Shown here piece by piece: positions 26,462-38,312 of a DNA stretch of 64,000 nucleotides; position 1 is the first letter of the stretch; every line of letters starts with the position of its first letter. The notes under the pieces are model-generated. The model searched no databases and was not told the DNA's origin. It worked only from the letters and a program-made list of their open reading frames with translations. This DNA is from CAWDZK01 sp963807005 (lineage in GTDB: Bacteria; Actinomycetota; Actinomycetes; JACCUZ01). The stretch lies in contig CAWDZK010000004.1 in the NCBI GenBank assembly GCA_963807005.1, positions 496,001 to 560,000 on the forward strand, read 5' to 3'. A program made the position numbers and the translations under genes.

Positions 26462-27334
26462 TCAGTGCCCTCCTGCGGCCGGGGCGCCGACCGTACCGTC
26501 GGGCACCGTGCCCACGTCGTCCCAGCGGACCCGGTCGCCCGCGAAGACCGGTCCCTCGGTGCAGGAACGCACCATCCGGGTGAGCCCGTCGTCGCCGACG
26601 ACCGGCAGCACGCAGGTCATGCACACGCCGATGCCGCAGGCCATCGACTCCTCGACCGCGCACTGGCTCGGCACGCCGAGCACCGCAGCCGCCCGGCTGA
26701 CCGCGCGCAGCATGGGCATCGGCCCGCAGGCGTAGACGACGTCGGTGTGCGCCGCCTCCATCACCCGCGGCAGCACGTCGGTGACCCGACCGCGCTGGCC
26801 CGCCGAGCCGTCGTCGGTGGTGACGGCTACCGAGGAGGCCATCCGCTTCGCGTCCAGCACCCCGAACAGCCGGTCGTCCGACCCGGCGCCGAGGACGAAG
26901 TCGACCCGGCAGCCGCGGCCGCGCAGCGCCTCGCCGAGCGAGAACAGCGGTGCCGCGCCGTAGCCCCCGCCGACAAGGGTGGCGCTCACCGGGTCGCGCG
27001 GCAGGCTGAACGGCCGGCCGAGCGGGCCGACCACGTCGACCGGGGTGTGCGGCGGGGCGGCCGCGAGCCACGCCGTGCCGGCTCCCTTGACGCCGACGAC
27101 GATGTCGACCGTGCCGCCGTACACGCCCCGGTTGGAGGTCTGGTAGATCGAGAACGCCCGGCGCAGCGTCAGGCCGGTGTCCGGGCCACCGGTGGCCAGC
27201 GCCACGAAGTGACCCGGCCGGGCGCGCTCGGCCAGGCCCGGCGCGACCAGCGTGAGGTGGTGGTAGGCACCGACCCGGCGGGTGGACAGGACCTGGCCCG
27301 CGACCTGGAGCGGCCCCTCGGAGCTGCGGGCCAT
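26462..27334 (-). CDS. pyrK: Dihydroorotate dehydrogenase electron-transfer subunit
   Basis: 290 residues of the ferredoxin-reductase family: FAD-binding LRRAFSIYQTSNRG, NAD domain LVGGGYGAAPLFSLGEALRG and YACGPMPMLRAV, and a C-terminal [2Fe-2S] cluster set in CAVEESMACGIGVCMTC with a final Cys in VRSCTEGPVF. It passes electrons from PyrD to NAD. Adjacent to pyrD in the pyr operon. Confidence 0.93.
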   Translation of the reverse strand: MARSSEGPLQVAGQVLSTRRVGAYHHLTLVAPGLAERARPGHFVALATGGPDTGLTLRRAFSIYQTSNRGVYGGTVDIVVGVKGAGTAWLAAAPPHTPVDVVGPLGRPFSLPRDPVSATLVGGGYGAAPLFSLGEALRGRGCRVDFVLGAGSDDRLFGVLDAKRMASSVAVTTDDGSAGQRGRVTDVLPRVMEAAHTDVVYACGPMPMLRAVSRAAAVLGVPSQCAVEESMACGIGVCMTCVLPVVGDDGLTRMVRSCTEGPVFAGDRVRWDDVGTVPDGTVGAPAAGGH

Positions 27335-27352
27335 CAGCGCCCACCCTCCGAT

Positions 27353-27426
27353 GCTCGTTTGCGACCTGGGTCACCGACACGCCGGGTACCGTCCGGCGTG
27401 TCGCGTGACGGATGTCGCAAACGAGC
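27353..27426. repeat. Long imperfect hairpin between carB and pyrK
   Basis: Arms GCTCGTTTGCGAC (27353-27365) and GTCGCAAACGAGC (27414-27426) pair perfectly over 13 bp; inside, GTCAC/GTGAC and CGACACGCCGG/CCGGCGTGTCG add 16 bp with a small internal loop and one bulge. It nearly fills the 109-nt gap in an otherwise gapless operon, so it may attenuate transcription or mark an RNA processing site. Confidence 0.8.
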
Positions 27427-27443
27427 GTTCTGGGGAGGCGGCA

Positions 27444-30750
<3,307 letters not shown>

Positions 30751-31914
30751 CTAGCGGGTCCCTTCGAGGTCGTCCGGGCTCGTCGCTCTGCTCGTCCCTC
30801 GCTGCGCTCCCCGGCCCTCGAGCAGCGTGGCGAAGCGGTCGAACAGGTACGCCGCGTCGTGCGGGCCGGCCGCGGCCTCCGGGTGGTACTGCACCGAGAA
30901 GGCGGGCACGTCGTGGCACCGGAGGCCCTCGACGACGTCGTCGTTGAGGCACACGTGGCTCACCTCGGCGCTGCCGAACGGCGTATCGAACGCGCCGGTC
31001 CTGGGTGCCTCGACGGCGAACCCGTGGTTGTGCGCGGTGACCTCGACCTTGCCGGTGAGGCGGTCCTGCACCGGCTGGTTGATGCCCCGGTGCCCGTAGC
31101 GCAGCTTGTAGGTCCCCAGCCCGAGGGCGCGCCCCAGCACCTGGTTGCCGAAGCAGATGCCGAACACCGGCACCCGGCGGCCGAGCAGGTCCGCCGTCAG
31201 CGCCACCGCCCGGTCGGCGGTGGCAGGGTCCCCCGGCCCGTTGCTGAGGAACACGCCGTCGGCCCCGGTGGCGAGGACCTCGTCGACCGTGGCGGTCGAG
31301 GGCAGCACGTGCACCTCGATGCCGCGCTCGGCCATCCGGACCGGCGTCATCCGCTTGATGCCCAGGTCGACCGCGGCCACGGTGTACCGCCGGGTGCCGA
31401 CGGCCGGGACGACGTACGCCGCCGGCGTGGTGACCTCCGCGGTGAGGTCGGCCCCGGCCATCGGAGCCGTGCTGCGTACCCGCTCGAGCAGGGACGCCGT
31501 GTCGGTGTCCTCGGTGCTGATGCCGACCCGCATCGCCCCGCGCTCACGCAGGTGCCGGGTCAGCGCGCGGGTGTCGACGCCGCCGATCCCGACGACTCCC
31601 TGCACGGCCAGCTCCTCGCCCAGGGACCGGCGAGACCGCCACGACGACGCCCGGCGCGCCGGCTCCCGCACGACGTAGCCGCTCACCCAGATCCGCCGCG
31701 ACTCCGGGTCCTCGTCGTTGACGCCGGTGTTGCCGACGTGCGGCGCGGTCATGACGACGACCTGCCGGTGGTACGACGGGTCGGTGAGGGTCTCCTGGTA
31801 GCCGGTCATGCCGGTGGAGAACACCGCCTCGCCGAACGTCTCCCCCGCCGCGCCGTAGGACTCGCCGCGGAACGTCCGGCCGTCCTCCAGCACGAGCAGC
31901 GCCGGCGCGCTCAC
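30751..31914 (-). CDS. carA: Carbamoyl-phosphate synthase small subunit (glutamine amidotransferase)
   Basis: 387 residues. The N-terminal domain begins LLVLEDGRTFRGESYGAAGE; the class I amidotransferase triad is GICFGNQVLGRALG (Cys) and FSVQYHPEAAAGPHDA (His, Glu). It delivers ammonia to CarB. Starts at GTG 31914 (GTG 31917 is an alternative). The 94-nt gap upstream holds a hairpin. Confidence 0.95.
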   Translation of the reverse strand: MSAPALLVLEDGRTFRGESYGAAGETFGEAVFSTGMTGYQETLTDPSYHRQVVVMTAPHVGNTGVNDEDPESRRIWVSGYVVREPARRASSWRSRRSLGEELAVQGVVGIGGVDTRALTRHLRERGAMRVGISTEDTDTASLLERVRSTAPMAGADLTAEVTTPAAYVVPAVGTRRYTVAAVDLGIKRMTPVRMAERGIEVHVLPSTATVDEVLATGADGVFLSNGPGDPATADRAVALTADLLGRRVPVFGICFGNQVLGRALGLGTYKLRYGHRGINQPVQDRLTGKVEVTAHNHGFAVEAPRTGAFDTPFGSAEVSHVCLNDDVVEGLRCHDVPAFSVQYHPEAAAGPHDAAYLFDRFATLLEGRGAQRGTSRATSPDDLEGTR

Positions 31915-31936
31915 CACGACCCGCCCCCCGTCCCGC

Positions 31937-31993
31937 CGAGTGGTGGGTTCGACACCCGGAATGTCCCGCTCCACCTGCGCAACCCACCACTCG
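31937..31993. repeat. Intergenic inverted repeat between pyrC and carA
   Basis: Perfect 13-bp arms CGAGTGGTGGGTT (31937-31949) and AACCCACCACTCG (31981-31993) with a 31-nt loop, filling the only gap between pyrC and carA. Different in sequence from the carB-pyrK hairpin but alike in position and size. Confidence 0.75.
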
Positions 31994-32008
31994 CGGGGCT
32001 GTTCGGGG

Positions 32009-33308
32009 TCACTGGAGCTTCCCGTCGAGGACCGTCGGGCGGCCCCGCAGGAAGGTGGCGACCACCGCGCCCGGCAGCGTGCGGCCGGCGTACGGCGTGT
32101 TGCGGGACCGCGAGGCCAGCGCGAACGGGTCGACCTCGCGGCGGGCGGCGGGGTCGACCAGGACGAGGTTCGCGGGTGCGCCGGCCGCGAGCGGCCGGCC
32201 GTGGTCGTCGAGCAGGCCGATCCGGGCGGGCCGGGTCGACATCCGGTCGGCCACGCCCGCCCAGTCGAGCAGCCCGGTCTCGACCATGGCCTCCTGCACC
32301 ACGGACAGGGCGGTCTCGAGCCCGAGCATCCCCATCGCGGCCGCGGCCCACTCGCAGTCCTTGTCCTCGTGCGCGTGCGGGGCGTGGTCGGTGGCGACCG
32401 CGTCGATGGTGCCGTCGGCGAGCGCCGTCACGCAGCGCGGCGACGTCGTCGGAGGTGCGCAGCGGCGGGTTCACCTTGTAGAGCGGGTCGTAGGTGCGCG
32501 CCAGCTCGTCGGTGAGCAGCAGGTGGTGCGGGGTGACCTCGGCGGTGACGTTCCAGCCCTTGGACTTGGCCCACCGGAGGATCTCGACGGACCCGGCGGT
32601 GGAGACGTGGCAGACGTGCAGCCGCGAGCCGACGTGGGCGGCCAGCAGCACGTCGCGGGCGATGACCGCCTCCTCCGCGACGGCCGGCCAGCCCTGCAGC
32701 CCCAGCACCCCGGACAGCTCCCCCTCGTTCATCTGGGCGCCCTCGGTGAGCCGCGGGTCCTGGGCGTGCTGGGCGACGACCCCGCCGAACGCCTTGACGT
32801 ACTCCAGCGCGCGGCGCATCAGGACGGCGTCGGAGACGCAGGCACCGTCGTCGGAGAACACCCGGACCCGCGCGGCCGAGTCGGCCATGGCGCCGAGCTC
32901 GGCCAGCCGCTCCCCCTGGAGCCCGACGGTGACCGCGCCGACCGGGCGCACGTCGCAGCGCCCCGCCTCGCGGCCGAGCCGCCACACCTGCTCCACGACA
33001 CCGGCGGTGTCGGCGACCGGGTCGGTGTTGGCCATCGCGTGCACCGCGGTGAACCCGCCGAGCGCGGCCGCGGCGGTCCCGGTCTCGACCGTCTCGGCGT
33101 CCTCCCGACCCGGCTCGCGCAGGTGGGTGTGCAGGTCGACCAGCCCGGGAAGGGCGACCAGGCCGTCGCCGTCGACCACCTCGGCGCCCGCACGGGAGAC
33201 TCCCTGGCCCACCTCGGCGACGACGCCGTCCTCGAGCAGCAGGTCGGCCGGCTCCCCACCGAGCAGCCGGACACCGGTCACGACCCATCTGGTCGGACTC
33301 GTCGTCAT
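32009..33308 (-). CDS. pyrC: Dihydroorotase, one frameshift
   Basis: A metal-dependent amidohydrolase closing carbamoyl aspartate to dihydroorotate. The first frame holds VDLHTHLREPG (two His ligands), FSDDGACVSDAVLMRRALEY and HVCHVSTAGSVEILRWAKSK; the second holds TIDAVATDHAPHAHEDKD (catalytic Asp) and ANLVLVDPAARREVD. They join near 32422-32428 (minus strand GACGGCGCTCGCCGAC): dropping one base gives DGLADGTIDAVATDHAPH and exactly 432 residues. ATG 33308 overlaps pyrB by 4 nt. Confidence 0.92.
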
Positions 33309-34267
33309 GCGGACACCTCTCCCTCGGTGCTGCCGGACAGCAGCAGGTACAGCACGGCCATCCGCACGCTGACGCCGTTGGTGACCTGCTCGACGATCGT
33401 CGACCGCGGCGAGTCGGCGACCTCGGCGGCGATCTCCATGCCCCGGTTCATCGGGCCGGGGTGCATGACGATCGCGTGGTCGGGGAGCTGCGCCATCCGC
33501 GCGCCGTCCAGCCCGTAGCGGCGGCTGTACTCGCGCGAGCTCGGGAAGAACGCCGCGTTCATCCGCTCGCGCTGCACCCGCAGCATCATCACGACGTCGC
33601 TCTTCGCCAGCTCCCCGTCGAGGTCGTACGACGTCGCGCACGGCCAGCTGTCGATGCCGACCGGCAGCAGGGTGGGGGGTGCGACCAGGGTCACCTCGGC
33701 ACCGAGGGTGTGCAGCAGGAGCACGTTGGACCGGGCGACCCGGGAGTGCAGCACGTCGCCGACGATCGTGATCCTGCGGCCCGAGAGGTCGGTGCCCGCC
33801 GCGGTGTCGTGGCCGTTGAGCCGGCGGCGCATCGTGAACGCGTCGAGCAGCGCCTGGGTCGGGTGCTCGTGGGTGCCGTCGCCGGCGTTGACGACGGCAC
33901 CCCGGATCCAGCCGGAGTGGGCCAGCCGGTGCGGTGCGCCCGAGGCGTGGTGGCGCACCACCACGGCGTCGGCGCCCATGGCCTCCAGGGTCAGCGCGGT
34001 GTCCTTGAGGCTCTCGCCCTTGGACACGCTCGAGCCCTTGGCGGCGAAGTTGATGACGTCGGCCGAGAGCCGCTTGGCCGCGGCCTCGAACGAGATCCGG
34101 GTCCGGGTGGAGTCCTCGAAGAAGAGGTTGACCACGGTGCGCCCGCGCAGGGTCGGCAGCTTCTTGATGGGCCGGTCGGCGAGCCGGGCCAGCTCCTCCG
34201 CCGTGTCCAGCACGAGCAGCGCGTCGTCGTGGGTCAGGTCGGCGGCGCTGAGCAGGTGCGGGTTCAC
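33305..34267 (-). CDS. pyrB: Aspartate carbamoyltransferase catalytic subunit
   Basis: 320 residues. Carbamoyl-phosphate site FFEDSTRTRISFEAAAKRLS, aspartate-side motif HPTQALLDAFTMRR, and HPGPMNRGMEIAAEVAD. No PyrI is present, typical for actinobacteria. Overlaps both pyrR and pyrC by 4 nt. Confidence 0.97.
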   Translation of the reverse strand: MNPHLLSAADLTHDDALLVLDTAEELARLADRPIKKLPTLRGRTVVNLFFEDSTRTRISFEAAAKRLSADVINFAAKGSSVSKGESLKDTALTLEAMGADAVVVRHHASGAPHRLAHSGWIRGAVVNAGDGTHEHPTQALLDAFTMRRRLNGHDTAAGTDLSGRRITIVGDVLHSRVARSNVLLLHTLGAEVTLVAPPTLLPVGIDSWPCATSYDLDGELAKSDVVMMLRVQRERMNAAFFPSSREYSRRYGLDGARMAQLPDHAIVMHPGPMNRGMEIAAEVADSPRSTIVEQVTNGVSVRMAVLYLLLSGSTEGEVSA

Positions 34268-34890
34268 CGGGTCACCTCGGCCGGGGCGCCGGTGCGGGGG
34301 GTGGAGTCGATGGTCACGCTGTCCTCGCCGTCCTGCTCCTCGAGGAGCACGTGGACCCGCTCGGCGAGCGAGGTCGGGAGGTTCTTGCCGACGTAGTCGG
34401 CCCGGATGGGCAGCTCGCGGTGGCCCCGGTCGACCAGGACGGCCAGCTGGACCCGGGCCGGCCGGCCGAGGTCGCCCAGCGCGTCCAGCGCGGCCCGGAT
34501 GGTCCGGCCCGAGTACAGGACGTCGTCGACCAGGACCACCGTGCGGCCCTCGACCCCACCGGGCGGGAGCTCGGTGCGCTCCAGCGTCCGGGCGGGCTGC
34601 AGCCGCAGGTCGTCCCGGTACATCGTCACGTCGAGCGAGCCGACCGGGACGGTGCTGCCCTCGACCTCGGCGATCCGGGTGGCGAGCCGGTGGGCGAGCG
34701 GGACGCCACGGGTCGGGATGCCGAGCAGGACCAGGTCGTCGGCGCCCTTGCTGCGCTCGAGGATCTCGTGCGCGATGCGGGTCAGGGCCCGGCCGATGTC
34801 GGGGGCCTCGAGGACCCGGCGCTGCAGGCCCGGGTCGGGCGTGGGGTGGGCCGTCGATGCGGCCGCTGGCGTGCTGGGGGTGGGCGTCAT
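34264..34890 (-). CDS. pyrR: PyrR: pyrimidine operon regulator / uracil phosphoribosyltransferase
   Basis: 208 residues. The PRPP-binding motif VVLVDDVLYSGRTIRAALDA and DLVLLGIPTRGVPLAHRL identify PyrR, an RNA-binding regulator that senses UMP and also makes UMP from uracil. The first ~28 residues (TPSTPAAASTAHPTPDPG) are a low-complexity extension; the core starts at LQRRVLEAPDIGRALTR. ATG 34890 lies just past a predicted PyrR-binding RNA hairpin. First gene of the eight-gene pyr operon. Confidence 0.95.
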   Translation of the reverse strand: MTPTPSTPAAASTAHPTPDPGLQRRVLEAPDIGRALTRIAHEILERSKGADDLVLLGIPTRGVPLAHRLATRIAEVEGSTVPVGSLDVTMYRDDLRLQPARTLERTELPPGGVEGRTVVLVDDVLYSGRTIRAALDALGDLGRPARVQLAVLVDRGHRELPIRADYVGKNLPTSLAERVHVLLEEQDGEDSVTIDSTPRTGAPAEVTR

Positions 34891-34904
34891 CCGCCGACCG
34901 ACCT

Positions 34905-34930
34905 CCTTCCCCGCCTCACTGGACGGGTCG
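34905..34930 (-). promoter_or_regulatory. Predicted PyrR-binding RNA element in the pyrR leader
   Basis: Minus strand CCCG-TCCAGTGAGG-CGGG followed by GAAGGAGG: a 4-bp stem closing a loop very like the Bacillus PyrR target TCCAGAGAGGCT, overlapping the Shine-Dalgarno region of pyrR. This fits UMP-dependent translational repression, as proposed for mycobacteria. No terminator/antiterminator pair is visible. Confidence 0.6.
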
Positions 34931-35113
34931 TTAAAGGATTCCGGGTGCCGTGCGCGGCCACCGTAGCAGCGGCGCCGCCGCGGACGGCCGAGGCGTCCAT
35001 CACCCGGCGCGCCCTCCGGTGGACCCGGCCGGCGGCCCCGCTGGGCCACGCCGAACGGTGGAGGTCGGGCCGCCGTCCGGACGATCTTCGTCCCCCGGCT
35101 GGCCCCATTTCCC

Positions 35114-35133
35114 GTGACTCTGCGTAATGTCAC
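35114..35133. promoter_or_regulatory. Candidate BldD box upstream of bldD
   Basis: GTGAC - 10 nt - GTCAC inverted repeat, followed closely by another AGTCACC (35138-35144). BldD sites follow the pattern AGTGA...TCACC, and bldD is autoregulated in Streptomyces. The rest of the 359-nt pyrR-bldD gap shows nothing else I can name. Confidence 0.5.
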
Positions 35134-35249
35134 CCAGAGTCACCGCGATACTCGGTCGTACCGGGACCCGAGCGGGGTACGCAGAGGGACGCGGGGCAGA
35201 GATCACCCGGCGTGACGTTGCGCAGGGACCAGCGGAAGGACGGGACGTC

Positions 35250-35738
35250 ATGGCGACCGAGTACGCACGAGCGCTCGGAGGGCGGCTGCGGGCGATCCGC
35301 ACCCAGCAGGGGCTGTCCCTGCACGGCGTCGAGGAGAAGTCCGACGGCCGATGGAAGGCCGTCGTGGTCGGCTCCTACGAGCGCGGCGACCGCGCGGTCA
35401 CCGTGCAGCGGCTGGCCGAGCTCGCCGACTTCTACGCGGTGCCGGTGAGCGAGCTGCTGCCGGACGGCGCGCCGCACGGCGCCGCTGAGCCGCCCCCGAG
35501 GCTGATCCTCGACCTCGAGCGGCTGCAGTCGGTGCCCGCCGAGCGGGCCGGGCCGCTGGCCCGCTACGCCGCCACGATCCAGGCCCAGCGCGGCGACTAC
35601 AACGGCCGGGTGCTCTCGATCCGCCAGGACGACCTGCGCACGCTCGCGGTGATCTACGACGAGACGCCGAGCCAGCTCACCGAGCAGCTGATCACCTGGG
35701 GGGTCCTCAACGCCGAGGCCCGCCGCGCCCTGGACTGA
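35250..35738 (+). CDS. bldD: BldD developmental regulator (c-di-GMP-binding)
   Basis: 162 residues. The N-terminal XRE helix-turn-helix (~1-75: EYARALGGRLRAIRTQQGLS, VVVGSYERGDRAVTVQRLAE) binds DNA; the C-terminal domain carries the signature QRGDYNGRVLSIRQDD, an exact RxD-x8-RxxD c-di-GMP site, which lets a tetramer of the dinucleotide dimerise BldD as a repressor. ATG 35250 has GGAAGGACGGGA upstream. Divergent from pyrR, the usual actinobacterial neighbourhood. Confidence 0.95.
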   Translation: MATEYARALGGRLRAIRTQQGLSLHGVEEKSDGRWKAVVVGSYERGDRAVTVQRLAELADFYAVPVSELLPDGAPHGAAEPPPRLILDLERLQSVPAERAGPLARYAATIQAQRGDYNGRVLSIRQDDLRTLAVIYDETPSQLTEQLITWGVLNAEARRALD

Positions 35739-35750
35739 CCCCCCCCCCCC
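35739..35750. repeat. Homopolymer of 12 C
   Basis: Twelve consecutive C directly after the bldD stop codon, then GGCACGGGG. It is in the 65-nt gap before the membrane-protein gene. The longest homopolymer I noticed in the window. Confidence 0.9.
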
Positions 35751-35803
35751 GGCACGGGGCTTGAAGGGTTCAGGACCCCGGCCGAGCCGCCGATGCCACA
35801 AGG

Positions 35804-37855
35804 GTGACCCAGACGACGTCCCGGACCCCGCTGGCGCCGTCGCCGGGAGCACCTGACAGCACCGCGGACGAGCTCGGACCGGACCGCTCGGTCACGCCTG
35901 CCAGGACCGGTCACGGGAGCGCGCGGCCGGTCCGGGCAGCCGCGTCCGCGGGCCTGGTGCTGCTGGCGACGGGAGTGGTGCTCGCCAACCCGACCCTGGT
36001 CCTGATCGGGCTGGGCGCGACCGCCACGGCGGTGGCCGCTCGACGGGTCCCGTTCGACCTCGCCGTGCCGGCCGGTGCGCTGGGTCTGCTCCTCCTCGCC
36101 AGCGGCGCGGGAGTCCTGGCCGGGCTCACCGGGGTCGACCTGTCGTCCCGACCGGGACTGCTCGCCGCGGCCTACGTGGTGGCCTCAGCCGCCGTGCTCA
36201 CGGACGCCTGGCGACGCCCGGCGTCCACTCCCCCGTCGGCCGTCAGAGGGGCCGGATGCCTCGCCTTCGTCCCGGCCGGCGTGGCCCTGGGCACCGGGCT
36301 CCTGCAGAGCGTCAGCACGGCCGTGGCCCGCTCATGGGCGTTCTGGGGCACCGACATCGAGCACCACATGGCGATGGTGAGCCAGCTCCAGCACCACGGC
36401 GCTCTGGACTACGGCGTCTCGAGCTACCCACGTGGCCTGCACCTGCTCGCCGCGCTCGGCTCGGTCCCTGCGGCCCCCCTGGACGACCCCGCCGCGCTGC
36501 TCGGCTACGACCTGCGGCTCGTTGCGGCGCTCAGCTGGCTGTCGCTCGCCCTGATGCTGTGGACCGGAACCGCGGTCTGCCTGTACGCGGGACGTCGGCT
36601 CGGCCTGCGCCGCGGCATCCCGGAGGCGGCGGCGGTCGTCCTCGGGTGCGGCGCCCTGCTCACCAACACCTTCCTCGAGACCTTCGTCTACATGGGGGCG
36701 GCGCCGAGCCTGCTCGCCGTCGTCGCGCTGTGGGCCCTCCCCCTGGCGGCCCTGGCGGTGCCGCACCTGCTCCGGGGCGCGCTGGAGGTCGCCGTGGTCG
36801 GCGCCCTGGCCACCGCCGCCATGGCGAACCTCTGGCAGGCGCTGGTCCTCGCTCCGGTCGTGGCCGTAGCGGTCTGCCTCACCCTGGAGGCCCGTCCGCG
36901 CCGGTGGTGGCCACCGGCCAGACGGGTCGCGGGCGACCTGCGAAGGGGCGCCGCCGCCCTCCTGCTGATCGCCGCAGCGGGCGCCCTCGCCGCCGCCCCC
37001 GTCCTTCAGGTCCAGCGGGCCGGCGGTACCGGCCTGGCGGCCGCGGCGGGAGGCCTCCCGGACGGTCCGTGGCGGATGCTCGTGCCGGCTGTGCTCCTCG
37101 GCCTGCCCGTGCTCGTCCGCCTCGGCGGCCGCGCCGCGAGGCTGCACGCCGGGACGGCGATCGGGCTTGCCCTCGTGATCGTCGAGCTGCTGCGCGGCGC
37201 GGGCAACGGCCTGGACCTCGGGCAGTACTACCCGCTCAAGGGCGCCTGGTTCCTCACCGTGTTCCTGAGCCCGGCCCTGGCGCTCGCCGTCACGGCCGGG
37301 GCAGCTGCGCTGATGCGACGTACCGGCGTTGTGCTGGCCCGGACCGGGCCGGCCGCCTTCGTGCTGCGGTGCACCCTGGCCGCCCTCGTCGGTGCGCTCG
37401 CCCTGACGCTGTACCTCCCCTGGCTGATGGGCACCGGGTCGGACACCTCCGATGCCTGGAAGGCGGTCACCCCGGCCGAGGCCCGCGGCGACGGCGGCGC
37501 GGTGCCGAGCATGAGCGCGCAGCGCTACGACATCGCGGCCCGCTTCGGCACCGGGCCCAGGGTGGCGGTGCCGTACTACGTGGGCACCAGCGCCCTCTTC
37601 GACAGCCTCTCGACCCGGATCGTGTCCGAGCTGCTCACCTTCCAGACCGGCCGGCCGGCGCTGCCGGGCGATGCCCAGGACCTGTGCGCGGCGATCACCA
37701 CGGTCGCAGGCGACGACGACGCCGTGGTCGTCTCCAAGCTCCCGGTGGCCCAGGTGGAGCGAGCCCTGGTCCGCGACGGCTGCCCGGGACGGGCCGCCGT
37801 GGCGCGCCTCCCGGGCGGCATCCACAACGGCGAGACCGAGACCACCCCGCACTGA
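35804..37855 (+). CDS. Large polytopic membrane protein, GT-C/DUF6541-like
   Basis: 683 residues with about 13 hydrophobic segments after a ~45-residue hydrophilic N terminus. Between segments are GTDIEHHMAMVSQLQHHGAL, then SSYPRGLHLLAALGS, and later GQYYPLKGAWFLTVFLSPAL. The DIEHH...YPRG.H and YYPLK patterns resemble GT-C membrane glycosyltransferases and DUF6541 proteins that use polyprenyl-linked sugars. The C-terminal ~130 residues are soluble, presumably extracytoplasmic (RVAVPYYVGTSALFDSLSTR, DLCAAITTVAGDDDAVVVSK). Start GTG 35804 is weakly supported. Function inferred from pattern only; no other surface-polysaccharide genes are nearby. Confidence 0.6.
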   Translation: MTQTTSRTPLAPSPGAPDSTADELGPDRSVTPARTGHGSARPVRAAASAGLVLLATGVVLANPTLVLIGLGATATAVAARRVPFDLAVPAGALGLLLLASGAGVLAGLTGVDLSSRPGLLAAAYVVASAAVLTDAWRRPASTPPSAVRGAGCLAFVPAGVALGTGLLQSVSTAVARSWAFWGTDIEHHMAMVSQLQHHGALDYGVSSYPRGLHLLAALGSVPAAPLDDPAALLGYDLRLVAALSWLSLALMLWTGTAVCLYAGRRLGLRRGIPEAAAVVLGCGALLTNTFLETFVYMGAAPSLLAVVALWALPLAALAVPHLLRGALEVAVVGALATAAMANLWQALVLAPVVAVAVCLTLEARPRRWWPPARRVAGDLRRGAAALLLIAAAGALAAAPVLQVQRAGGTGLAAAAGGLPDGPWRMLVPAVLLGLPVLVRLGGRAARLHAGTAIGLALVIVELLRGAGNGLDLGQYYPLKGAWFLTVFLSPALALAVTAGAAALMRRTGVVLARTGPAAFVLRCTLAALVGALALTLYLPWLMGTGSDTSDAWKAVTPAEARGDGGAVPSMSAQRYDIAARFGTGPRVAVPYYVGTSALFDSLSTRIVSELLTFQTGRPALPGDAQDLCAAITTVAGDDDAVVVSKLPVAQVERALVRDGCPGRAAVARLPGGIHNGETETTPH

Positions 37856-37901
37856 CCGGCGACCGGCCGCCCGGCCGCCCGGCTGTCCGGCCGTCAGGCC
37901 G

Positions 37902-38312
37902 TCAGGACGACAGCTGCGGCTTCAGCTCGACCAGACGCCCCAGCAGGCCGTTGACGTAGGCCGGCGAGTCGTCGGTCGACAGCGACCGCGCCAGCTCGAC
38001 GGCCTGGTCGACCACCACGGCGTCCGGGATGTCGTCGCGCCAGAGCAGCTCGAAGGTCGCCAGGCGGAGCACGACCCGGTCGACCCCCGGCATCCGGTCC
38101 AGCGTCCAGCCCTGCGCGTACGTCGAGAGCAGCTCGTCGATCCGCTCGCGGTGCGCCACGACGCCCTCGACCAGCTCGACGGTGAACTCCGCCACCGGGG
38201 TCTCGGCCGACGCGATCCGGCCGGCGAGGGTCTCCAGGGGGTCGGTGCCGCGCTGGTCGGCCTCGAAGAGCACGTCGACCGCCCGCTTGCGGGCCTTGCT
38301 GCGCGCGGACAC
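37902..38312 (-). CDS. nusB: Transcription antitermination factor NusB
   Basis: 136 residues, all-helical: ARKRAVDVLFEADQRGTDPL at the start and PDAVVVDQAVELARSLSTDD, SPAYVNGLLGRLVE at the end are the NusB signature. It acts in rRNA antitermination. GTG 38312 shares one base with the efp stop. Confidence 0.95.
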   Translation of the reverse strand: MSARSKARKRAVDVLFEADQRGTDPLETLAGRIASAETPVAEFTVELVEGVVAHRERIDELLSTYAQGWTLDRMPGVDRVVLRLATFELLWRDDIPDAVVVDQAVELARSLSTDDSPAYVNGLLGRLVELKPQLSS

